From JBFKOL01 sp041628815 (GTDB lineage: Bacteria > Bacteroidota > Bacteroidia > Chitinophagales > Saprospiraceae), in the NCBI GenBank assembly GCA_041628815.1, contig JBFKOL010000126.1:1-10783 (forward strand): a stretch of 10,783 nt of DNA. The letters run 5' to 3'. The position numbers and the translations under genes were made by a program. The notes beneath the pieces were generated by a model. The model worked only from the letters and a program-made list of their open reading frames with translations, was not told the origin of the DNA and made no database searches. This document shows, one piece after another, positions 1 to 6,714 of the stretch; within the stretch, counting starts at the first letter, position 1; the number at the start of each line of letters is the position of its first letter.

Positions 1-2185
1 CTGCGTAAATATAATTGTTGGCTATTTCCAATTCGGTGACCGTCACGCGTGGCAGTCCTTTCGAAGCAAATTGCCAGTCTGAAAGCGATGGATGGGTATA
101 GTATATTCCTGGACCCATACCGACAAATATCCCATCCTGAGAACCGCCTTCGTAAATGGCACATTGCGCACTGATATTGGGAAGATTATTGGTTATATCA
201 GTCCAACTGGTTCCTCCATCAGTAGACTCCATAAACTTTGCAGTTGCTCCGGACAAAGCGATGAGCAGTCTTCCTGCATTTGAAGGATGAACAGCGATAT
301 AGTTGATACCGCTGAATGAGATTGGAGGGGTGATATCGGTCCAATTCAATCCGCCATCCGTCGTCGCGTACATCTGGTAACGATAAGCCATGTAAATGGT
401 GTTTGCATCATTAGGTGCAATCTTCAGTTCCTGGATGAGGTTGTCCTGTGGATGGGTCGGCGTAACCGTGGTGACCGTATCCCAGGTGATGCCTCCGTTA
501 AGACTCTTATAAAGGTGTCTCTTACCTTGGTATATCACGTTCGGCAAAACGGGATCCTGCTCCAATGGTGTCACCCAAGCTCCACTTCCCGGCGCATCAT
601 TGATGGTTGTAAGGGTGTTGCCGCCATCGATAGATTTATAGAGGCTACCATACTGTATGGATGCATAAACAATATCGGAGTTCGAATGGTCGATAAAGGT
701 TTCCATGCCATCGGCTCCAACAAAGTCGTACCAAATACCTGATCGGATTACACCCGTGCCATTATCCTGTGACCCTCCCGACACGCAATCCATCTCAGTC
801 TGAGAAACACCTATCCTGTAAAATTGCCGGGAAGCGATACCCTGTGTTTTATCAATTACCGATGCTAAACCGTCATTAGAAATAAAAATGCCTCCATCGG
901 TACCAAAGAAAATCGTTCCATCAATGTATTGCATCAGGTCGACGTCAGCATGGATGAAAGGAAGGGGGTTCGAAATTATCCAATGGGTTGTCTGATCCCA
1001 GGAGAGTCCCGAATCTGTGGATTTGAAAGTCATTATCCCAGCAACATGTACTTCTGATGCATCAGTGGGCGATACTACAATATCCATATCACGGGGTGCC
1101 TGGCCTCCTTTTTGGAAAAGACTATATCCCATTATATTGTTGTTGTTCCCGCTGTCATCAGACTGCATACTAAAATTGACTCCTCCATCGATGGATAGAT
1201 AAAGGGCTCCAAACCCTCCCTGGTCAGACTGCAAAACATAAAGGTGATCAGGTGCCGCCGGCGTGACTGCCAACATCATGGAAGCGCTATTCCACGGACC
1301 TGTCAGAGGAACGAAAAGCTCTCCATTATTTGCAGAATGAAGTACCAATCCAGCTCCGCTCGCATAGACTACAGAAGGATTGCCAGGTTTAAATTCAATA
1401 TCGTAGAGATCGTTGCCAGGAGAAGTATAGACTTCAGTCCAGTTTTCACCTTCATCATTCGATCTATATATGGAACCCCATTGGTTGATAGCCAGAACGA
1501 TGGCCGGGTTTTCAGGATTCAAGACAATAGAGTTGATGAGTGCATTTGCCGGTATGCCAGTCGTAGGTTGCCAGCTTGCACCGCCATTACTGGATTTCAT
1601 AATGCCTAGTCCATATGTTCCACAATAATAGGTTTGACTTTGAGTTGGATGGATGGCCAACGAATAGACGCTGATCATTGCTTCGAAATCAAAAATGGGT
1701 ATCCAAGAGTTTCCTTCATCCGTGGTTTTCCATACCCCGCCTGAAGGAGACCCTACGATGAAATGATTCAAATCTCTCGGATCGACACCCAACGCCGATA
1801 CTCTGCCAAGGTGAGAAGACCATGTTGATGTGTTGACGGCTGCTGTAGGTCCCATCGTTCTCCAATAAGTATCGAGTGATTTGTTTTTGCCGTCATTTTT
1901 GCTTTCAAAATTATCGACAGCTGAAAGTGCAACATCCGGACGGATGATTAACCCTGAAGCATCCAAATTCCTGCCATTCCAGTATTTCCATCGCTCATAC
2001 TGTTTATAGCCGGAGCCACGTCCTTTTTCTCGATCCCTGAAAAATAAGTCTGTTTCTTCTACCAGCTCCTGAAAAGTGACATCTTCAGAATACATCCTCT
2101 TTAAAAAAGACTGCGTCATAGCTGGAGAACAAAAAAAAGAAAAGGCAAGAAGCCCAAGAAGGAATTTCAGTTCCTCCGAATTCAT
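1..2185 (-). CDS. Secreted sortilin/VPS10-type Asp-box repeat protein, 3' end outside window
   Basis: The minus-strand frame from ATG at 2185 is open through the left edge: 728 codons, no stop seen. Residues 1 to about 24 form a signal peptide (charged start, hydrophobic LLGLLAFSFFCSPA). A conserved-looking pre-domain follows, with the segment KGRGSGYKQYERWKYW typical of large Bacteroidota proteins of this class. Between about residues 154 and 661 I count ten Asp-box motifs (S/T-x-D/N-x-G-x-x-W/F), for example TTDEGNSW, SSNGGASW, STDSGLSW, TTDGGLNW and STDGGTSW, one of them degenerate (SIDGGNTL). These mark a beta-propeller of the sortilin/BNR kind. The motif GGSQDNGT and the late segment SDWQFASKGLP also fit that family. 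Relatives usually carry PKD-like and T9SS sorting domains at the C-terminus, which would lie beyond this window. The precise role (adhesion, binding or hydrolysis) cannot be read from the sequence; Asp-boxes are structural, not catalytic. Confidence 0.9.
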   Translation of the reverse strand, partial: MNSEELKFLLGLLAFSFFCSPAMTQSFLKRMYSEDVTFQELVEETDLFFRDREKGRGSGYKQYERWKYWNGRNLDASGLIIRPDVALSAVDNFESKNDGKNKSLDTYWRTMGPTAAVNTSTWSSHLGRVSALGVDPRDLNHFIVGSPSGGVWKTTDEGNSWIPIFDFEAMISVYSLAIHPTQSQTYYCGTYGLGIMKSSNGGASWQPTTGIPANALINSIVLNPENPAIVLAINQWGSIYRSNDEGENWTEVYTSPGNDLYDIEFKPGNPSVVYASGAGLVLHSANNGELFVPLTGPWNSASMMLAVTPAAPDHLYVLQSDQGGFGALYLSIDGGVNFSMQSDDSGNNNNIMGYSLFQKGGQAPRDMDIVVSPTDASEVHVAGIMTFKSTDSGLSWDQTTHWIISNPLPFIHADVDLMQYIDGTIFFGTDGGIFISNDGLASVIDKTQGIASRQFYRIGVSQTEMDCVSGGSQDNGTGVIRSGIWYDFVGADGMETFIDHSNSDIVYASIQYGSLYKSIDGGNTLTTINDAPGSGAWVTPLEQDPVLPNVIYQGKRHLYKSLNGGITWDTVTTVTPTHPQDNLIQELKIAPNDANTIYMAYRYQMYATTDGGLNWTDITPPISFSGINYIAVHPSNAGRLLIALSGATAKFMESTDGGTSWTDITNNLPNISAQCAIYEGGSQDGIFVGMGPGIYYTHPSLSDWQFASKGLPRVTVTELEIANNYIYA

Positions 2186-2543
2186 GACTTATTTATTTAA
2201 TTATAATAGGATTTAGCAAACAAATATATGATATAAGCAGTAAATCATTGTTTTATACATTATAAATTTTTGTAATGTGTATGATATTTTGAAGCAGTGA
2301 AAGTTAGAACAACCACTTCCTTCTAAACGATAAAATAGGTTTCAGAAATAATATCAATCATTATGTGCCCGGTAACTTCTTACATGTTTAGAGGAATATC
2401 GGTCAGTATACAGATCTCGAAGCCATCTATGAATCATACGCCCGACATATGTCATCCCGGACATCATCTGGAGAAGCAAGTACAACTACCTCGTGAATTT
2501 GCCTGTAATGATGCGTACAACTGGAATCAAAGAGCTTCATTCG
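2186..2543. other. Intergenic stretch, AT-rich half plus coding-like half
   Basis: This is the 358-bp gap between the oxidase stop and the Asp-box protein start. Bases 2186-2340 are strongly AT-rich and hold the possible -7 box plus a weak imperfect inverted repeat (ACATTA at 2257-2262, TAATGT at 2273-2278). Bases about 2345-2543 are less AT-rich and look coding-like. On the minus strand they hold a 37-codon ORF (2427-2540) containing EVVVLASPDDVRDD, and in another frame a partly overlapping ORF ending near 2338. A plus-strand frame is also open from 2363. None has a recognisable family or good start signals, so no gene is called; a decayed gene fragment is possible. A 10-bp palindrome GACATATGTC lies at 2444-2453. 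No convincing terminator for the oxidase gene was found. Confidence 0.4.
2221..2228 (-). promoter_or_regulatory. Possible Bacteroidota -7 box for the Asp-box protein gene
   Basis: On the minus strand this reads TATATTTG, a full match to the Bacteroidota sigma-A -7 consensus TAnnTTTG, 35 bp upstream of the ATG at 2185. No clear TTG (-33) element is found at the expected spacing, so this is a half-supported promoter. The leader down to the ATG is AT-rich and lacks a Shine-Dalgarno sequence, which is normal for this phylum. Confidence 0.35.
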
Positions 2544-3893
2544 TTATGAATAAAGGTACTTGTCAAGGAAAGCATTTGTATAGGCCCTGCCAGGGTCAAA
2601 CTCTTGCATCAGGTTCATAAAGTCCGGCATCTTAGGAAACCGGCTTTTCAGCATATGGGAGCCCATTGTGAACAACTTCCCCCAATGAGGCCTGACCCCA
2701 TATGGTGCCAGTTCATTTTCAATTACTGGAAGAATCTTTTGGACTTCTCCCCAATTGGGTTTCAAGGTAAAATGAATGGCAACACTTTCGCGACCGTAAG
2801 AAGGACTCAGCCAAAGCTGATCAGAAGCGATGGTACGTATCTCTGAAATGAACAACTGAGGGTAGATAAGGTCTTTTTTCTTTTCAATGGCAAGTATGGC
2901 ATCCACCGCATTCTCACGTGCAACAAAATATTCCGCCTGCAACTCTTCTCCACTGCTCGGAGTAAAACCCATTTTAAAGTGCGGAAGTCGCTCATACCAA
3001 GGTCCGGGAACGCCCATTTGTGGAGTACAATTCTCAGCTGAAAGCTCGGTAATCGGGTGCAGGTCTCTGTCTGAAAGGAATGAACCATAAAAGTCCCGTT
3101 CTCCGGATAGATCTCCTTCATCTTCCTTTCTTTTCACCCAAACCTGGTTGATCTTTTGATCCTGCCAATCTGTAAACAGGCTCACGCTGTAACCTGCCCC
3201 CATAATGTCATCAAAATGGTCCGTCAATGATTGTAACGGTAGATCTCTGTATACCCACTGACGCACCCTGTAAGAAGGCTCTATAGCCAGTTTGATTGTA
3301 GTGATGATGCCCAATGCCCCCAGTCCAACAACACTTCCATTAAAAACATCGGTTTCATCCTTTAAGTCGATTGTCCTCAGGGTGCCATCAGAAGAAAGTA
3401 ATTCCAGCGAAGTGCAAGCCGAAGAAAGATTACCATTGGCAATGCCTGACCCATGGGTTCCCGTGGAAATGGCGCCACCCACCGAAATATGTGGTAAAGA
3501 GGCCAGATTATGCATAGCAAACCCGGCTTCATCGAGCATTGGTGCAAAATCGCCGTATCGAATTCCTGCTTCAATATGTATCATGCCAGCACTTTCATCG
3601 ATGCTTATGACTTCGTTCAGTTTAGCCGTTGAAATTTGACTTTTCGGGCTATCCGCTATGTCATTAAAACAATGTTTTGATCCCAGGGCCTTTTGTTTGT
3701 CAAGGGTTGTGACTAAATCGATGAGTTCATCGATGGACCCTGGTTCATACAAGGTTTTGGCTTTATAGCTGTAATTGCCTGCCCAATTGGTCCTGGCTTT
3801 TGTTTCTTGCACTGCTTCTCTACACGAGGCAGGTAAGAACAGGGTGCCTGCTGTGATCTGGCAGGCGCGACGAAGGAATTTCTTTCTTTTCAA
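2544..3893 (-). CDS. aldO: Exported FAD-linked alditol oxidase (AldO/xylitol oxidase type)
   Basis: A 449-residue flavoprotein of the VAO/D-arabinono-1,4-lactone oxidase family. It closely resembles Streptomyces coelicolor alditol oxidase, which oxidises C1 of sugar alcohols such as xylitol and sorbitol to the aldose with release of H2O2. The family start NWAGN lies at residues 36-40. The FAD domain carries GSKHCFNDIA, with His74 matching the histidine that binds FAD covalently in AldO. NLASLPHIS (Ser132) and GTHGSG follow. The substrate domain keeps VPGPWYERLPHF, EIRT (Glu351, Arg353), AIHFT (His374, Thr376) and HWGK (Lys406), which match the AldO active-site residues I recall. About 28 extra N-terminal residues with RR at 8-9 and a hydrophobic stretch ending in PASC look like a Tat or lipoprotein export signal. 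The start is TTG: an in-frame TGA lies 7 codons upstream and the next ATG is at residue 104. Exact substrate is uncertain. Confidence 0.88.
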   Translation of the reverse strand: MKRKKFLRRACQITAGTLFLPASCREAVQETKARTNWAGNYSYKAKTLYEPGSIDELIDLVTTLDKQKALGSKHCFNDIADSPKSQISTAKLNEVISIDESAGMIHIEAGIRYGDFAPMLDEAGFAMHNLASLPHISVGGAISTGTHGSGIANGNLSSACTSLELLSSDGTLRTIDLKDETDVFNGSVVGLGALGIITTIKLAIEPSYRVRQWVYRDLPLQSLTDHFDDIMGAGYSVSLFTDWQDQKINQVWVKRKEDEGDLSGERDFYGSFLSDRDLHPITELSAENCTPQMGVPGPWYERLPHFKMGFTPSSGEELQAEYFVARENAVDAILAIEKKKDLIYPQLFISEIRTIASDQLWLSPSYGRESVAIHFTLKPNWGEVQKILPVIENELAPYGVRPHWGKLFTMGSHMLKSRFPKMPDFMNLMQEFDPGRAYTNAFLDKYLYS

Positions 3894-4004
3894 TGGTAGG
3901 TCATCATTGGTTCACTCGATAAGTTAGTAAATCGAATGGTTTCTACCGTCCTTGAATCCGTATTAAAAAACTATTAATGTCATCTGATCATAATGCTAAG
4001 AAAG

Positions 4005-4046
4005 TTCATCTTTAAAAAAAGATGAAAAGGACATTCCCGAGGAATG
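4005..4046 (-). terminator. Tandem hairpins, candidate terminator of the receptor-GH3 unit
   Basis: Two perfect inverted repeats lie about 75-115 bp past the GH3 stop. The first met by minus-strand transcription is CATTCC-TCG-GGAATG (4032-4046), followed by a pyrimidine-rich run with a seven-T tract. That tract sits inside the second hairpin, which has 9-bp arms TTCATCTTT/AAAGATGAA (4005-4013 and 4018-4026) around a 4-nt loop. The first stem plus T-rich tail resembles an intrinsic terminator, but the stem is short (6 bp) and the T tract is offset, so this is moderate evidence. Confidence 0.42.
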
Positions 4047-4121
4047 ACAAGACGGGTATCGTGACAATTCCGATGGTTGAATTATTATCCAACAGGCATC
4101 ATGATTCCGCGGTAAATCTAC

Positions 4122-6473
4122 TTAATTCTGGAGCTTGTCCCCGAGGTATTTGCTCAACCGGTCATCGGAAATTTTACCAGACCAATTCAACCCAAATCCG
4201 AAATCATAATTATTTCCAGCAACATCCCGGTGCACTACCATGTCAAAAGGCACATCTTCAAATTGTTTTTCTACTGTCGACATATTCGCGGGCATCTGAA
4301 GTGGCAACAATCCAGTGGGCTCATACCTACCTGAAATGACATCGAGAATTGCCTGGTTCTGAATACCAAAATTAACGATTAGACCAGCTATGCGGGATTC
4401 AAATTCAGCAACCACCGTGGGATTTGACATCCGGAGTACTACGATCACAGGTTTACCTTTCATTCGGTCAACCGTTTCCAAAACAAGCTTCAGATCACTG
4501 GAATTGTTTGCTTCTGTGGTTTTGTTCTTATAGGTGCGATTCATAACATCTGTAGTCCTCGGATCACCGGCAATAGATGGATCCCGTGCATCGGTAGCGC
4601 GGTATGGTCCATATTGCAAAGATACCGGCAAAAAGCCGTTGTCTCTTTTTGCAGCTAGTTCTTCACTGTACCCTGCCGTGCGTCCGTTTTCCGGTTGGTT
4701 AATGACGACAATGGCCACATCAGCCTCAGAGGGTTCTATCGTTGTCTGGAAGTATTTTTTCAACAAATCCTGGCCAATGGGTTGTTCGTTACTTGCCGGG
4801 ATAGGCACACCAAAAAAATTAGCCGATGCGGGTACAAATCGTTCAGGGACATAGACGACGGTGTTGCTATCCAGGGGCATTACCCCATCCAAATTTTTGA
4901 GAAGAACAATGGACTTAAGTTGTGCATCGTAACCTGCTTTCATAAAGTCAGGGTTGCCAACAAGTTCGACAGTTGCATCTATGTCCAGGTAGGGATTTTC
5001 GAAAAGGCCTGTCCGGAAAATATTCTTCAACAACCTGACAGCCGATGCTTCAAACCTTTGGCGCATAAACTCTTCTCCCCATTCTACCACACCCATTTCG
5101 TATGCTTCAAGTACCGGACCTACATCATTGTTACCTCCAAACTGGTCACATCCCGCCATGATCACTAGGTAATGCTTCTCCGTTTCAGAGAGATGCTCAA
5201 CGCCCCACGGGGTCCTTCCAAAAACGGCCATTCCCGCATCATCGCGTGTAACGCCCCAATCTGTACAGATAACGCCTTCATAACCATAGGTGCCTCGCAA
5301 CATATCCGTAATGAAATATTTGCTGTATGCATTTCCTACATTTTCACCGCCGGGGTCCTGGTCATAAGAAATGGTGTAGTAAGGCATCACTGCCGATGCC
5401 ACATCCGTGCCTCCATTCAAGGCAAATGCCCCCTCTGTAAATGGCAACAGGTGTGTCTCGAGGTTGTTGCCCGGATACACCCCGAATTTGCCAAAACCAT
5501 AGTGAGCGTCCCTGCCTCCTTCTCCGGTACCTCCACCAGGCCAGTGCTTGACCATGGCATTAACACTCTCATACCCCCAACCATCTTCCGATCCGGCGGT
5601 GGTTTGAAAACCATCGACATAAGCCCGGGCCATGTCCGTAGACATCGAAGGGCTGGGGCCAAAAGTGCCACTAAACCGGTACCACCTTGGATCGGTCGCA
5701 AGATCTACCTGGGGCGACAAGGCTGTGGTTATGCCCAAAGCCCGGTATTCTTTAGAGGCTATTTCCCCGAATCTCTCCACCAGTGTGGGGTCAAAAGATG
5801 CGGCCATACCTATGGAATTGGGCCATCGCGAGATAATTCCTCCTGCTCCAAGTGTGTATTCTTCGTCGTTGTCAGCCTCGTGCCGGGGGTCGCTGCTATT
5901 ATTGGCAGGAATACCCAAACCGATGCCCTCGACGAGAGCCTGTACATTGTTGTTCCAGCGTGCTGCTGTTTCGGGGCTCTCGACTGAGGTGATCAAAATA
6001 TGACGTAAATCATCTTCGGTTAAAAATTCTATCTGCTGATCGGTCAGCTCCCACGGGGAAGCACCACTTTCTTCATAAGTCTTTCCTCCATATGTCCCAC
6101 CACGGCCAAATCCGCCACCAGGGATGCGCTGATGGCCGCTGTACAACATCAGGCCGGCAATCTGTTCTTTAGACATCCTCTTCGCCAGGTCACCAGCGCG
6201 TTGTTCTGCAGACAACCTCCAATCTTCATAAGGATCCAACTCTCCGTTCTTATTCAGATCCTTAAAGGCCCATCGATCGACCTCGATGATTGAAATCCCG
6301 GATTCTCGCGAATAACCCAGGATTTTACCTCCGCGGTTTTCAACTAAAGTAAAGTCTTCAACAGAAGTCTCGCTCCATTTGGGACCACAGGAATAAAAAA
6401 CAAAACAGCAAACGGCAACCATGAAAAACAACTGGAATTGTTTGCGAGTCAAAACAGAAATAAGAAAGCGCAT
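4122..6473 (-). CDS. Glycoside hydrolase family 3 enzyme (beta-glucosidase-like), lipoprotein-type signal
   Basis: A 783-residue GH3 enzyme, a retaining exo-glycosidase that removes a terminal sugar from the non-reducing end of beta-linked glycans or glycosides. The N-terminus has a hydrophobic segment ending FYSC (Cys29), likely a lipoprotein signal that would anchor it in a periplasmic or surface membrane. Residues 72-83 (DLNKNGELDPYE) form a textbook EF-hand-like calcium loop. The TIM-barrel domain, about 95-430, holds SPQVDLATDPRW (Asp257, Arg263), the substrate-binding pair KH at 309-310 in KHWPGGG, and the nucleophile Asp405 in VICTDWG. The second alpha/beta domain starts near SIVLLKN (521-527), and the protein ends with YDFGFGLNW (756-764), the normal GH3 C-terminal signature. 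The acid/base residue could not be fixed by eye. ATG at 6473 lies 3 bp after the stop of the small upstream ORF, suggesting cotranscription with the receptor gene. Sugar specificity is not predictable here. Confidence 0.93.
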   Translation of the reverse strand: MRFLISVLTRKQFQLFFMVAVCCFVFYSCGPKWSETSVEDFTLVENRGGKILGYSRESGISIIEVDRWAFKDLNKNGELDPYEDWRLSAEQRAGDLAKRMSKEQIAGLMLYSGHQRIPGGGFGRGGTYGGKTYEESGASPWELTDQQIEFLTEDDLRHILITSVESPETAARWNNNVQALVEGIGLGIPANNSSDPRHEADNDEEYTLGAGGIISRWPNSIGMAASFDPTLVERFGEIASKEYRALGITTALSPQVDLATDPRWYRFSGTFGPSPSMSTDMARAYVDGFQTTAGSEDGWGYESVNAMVKHWPGGGTGEGGRDAHYGFGKFGVYPGNNLETHLLPFTEGAFALNGGTDVASAVMPYYTISYDQDPGGENVGNAYSKYFITDMLRGTYGYEGVICTDWGVTRDDAGMAVFGRTPWGVEHLSETEKHYLVIMAGCDQFGGNNDVGPVLEAYEMGVVEWGEEFMRQRFEASAVRLLKNIFRTGLFENPYLDIDATVELVGNPDFMKAGYDAQLKSIVLLKNLDGVMPLDSNTVVYVPERFVPASANFFGVPIPASNEQPIGQDLLKKYFQTTIEPSEADVAIVVINQPENGRTAGYSEELAAKRDNGFLPVSLQYGPYRATDARDPSIAGDPRTTDVMNRTYKNKTTEANNSSDLKLVLETVDRMKGKPVIVVLRMSNPTVVAEFESRIAGLIVNFGIQNQAILDVISGRYEPTGLLPLQMPANMSTVEKQFEDVPFDMVVHRDVAGNNYDFGFGLNWSGKISDDRLSKYLGDKLQN

Positions 6474-6476
6474 CGT

Positions 6477-6677
6477 TTAATTGGTTTTAAGCTCTGTAAT
6501 TATCAAAAATGGCAATTTTACAGAAAAGTGTGTCGCCCTTTTTACTGAGGACCGCTGGCATTCCATACCAAGATTGTTGAGCCGGCCCTTAGATTCGCAT
6601 ATGCCAAAAATAGAGGCCAGCATAAAGTAACTCCCTATGCTGGCCAATCCCTTTTTAATGAATTCGTATCTATTCAT
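6477..6677 (-). CDS. Small hypothetical ORF with signal-like start; possible frameshifted remnant
   Basis: A 66-codon ORF from ATG at 6677 to TAA, 37 bp after the receptor stop and 3 bp before the GH3 ATG. Its first 30 residues (MNRYEFIKKGLASIGSYFML and on) look like the start of a Tat-type secreted protein, but the usual RR is RY. The last 36 residues are unlike a secreted protein (rich in Arg, Cys and hydrophobics). The overlapping -1 frame (6588-6487, stop TAA) reads more like real protein, with KKGDTLFCKIAIFDNYR near its end. One added base near 6588-6590 would fuse the two into a 63-residue protein. I recognise no family. It may be a small real gene, a frameshifted gene or an internally deleted relic of a larger exported enzyme. 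Confidence 0.4.
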   Translation of the reverse strand: MNRYEFIKKGLASIGSYFMLASIFGICESKGRLNNLGMECQRSSVKRATHFSVKLPFLIITELKTN

Positions 6678-6714
6678 GAATTCTTCGTAATACCACTCTG
6701 GGATGATCGCGTCT

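Noticed and set aside
452..1609. Plus-strand ORFs of 61-121 codons
   Set aside because: All are antisense to the continuous 728-codon Asp-box frame.
2444..2453. Palindrome GACATATGTC as an operator
   Set aside because: It is a single 10-bp palindrome with no second copy and is not near a start site. Chance is enough to explain it.
2363..2620. 85-codon plus-strand ORF
   Set aside because: It overlaps the oxidase 3' end in antisense, has no ribosome binding site and no recognisable domain.
2807..3121. 104-codon minus-strand ORF
   Set aside because: It lies in another frame inside the oxidase gene, and the oxidase frame carries all the conserved motifs.
4022..4339. 105-codon plus-strand ORF running into the GH3 3' end
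   Set aside because: It overlaps the conserved GH3 C-terminus in antisense and covers the hairpins. It has no family features.
5172..5987. 271-codon plus-strand ORF
   Set aside because: It lies antisense within the GH3 gene, whose motifs are clear. Its translation is rich in Cys, Arg and His with no recognisable domain.
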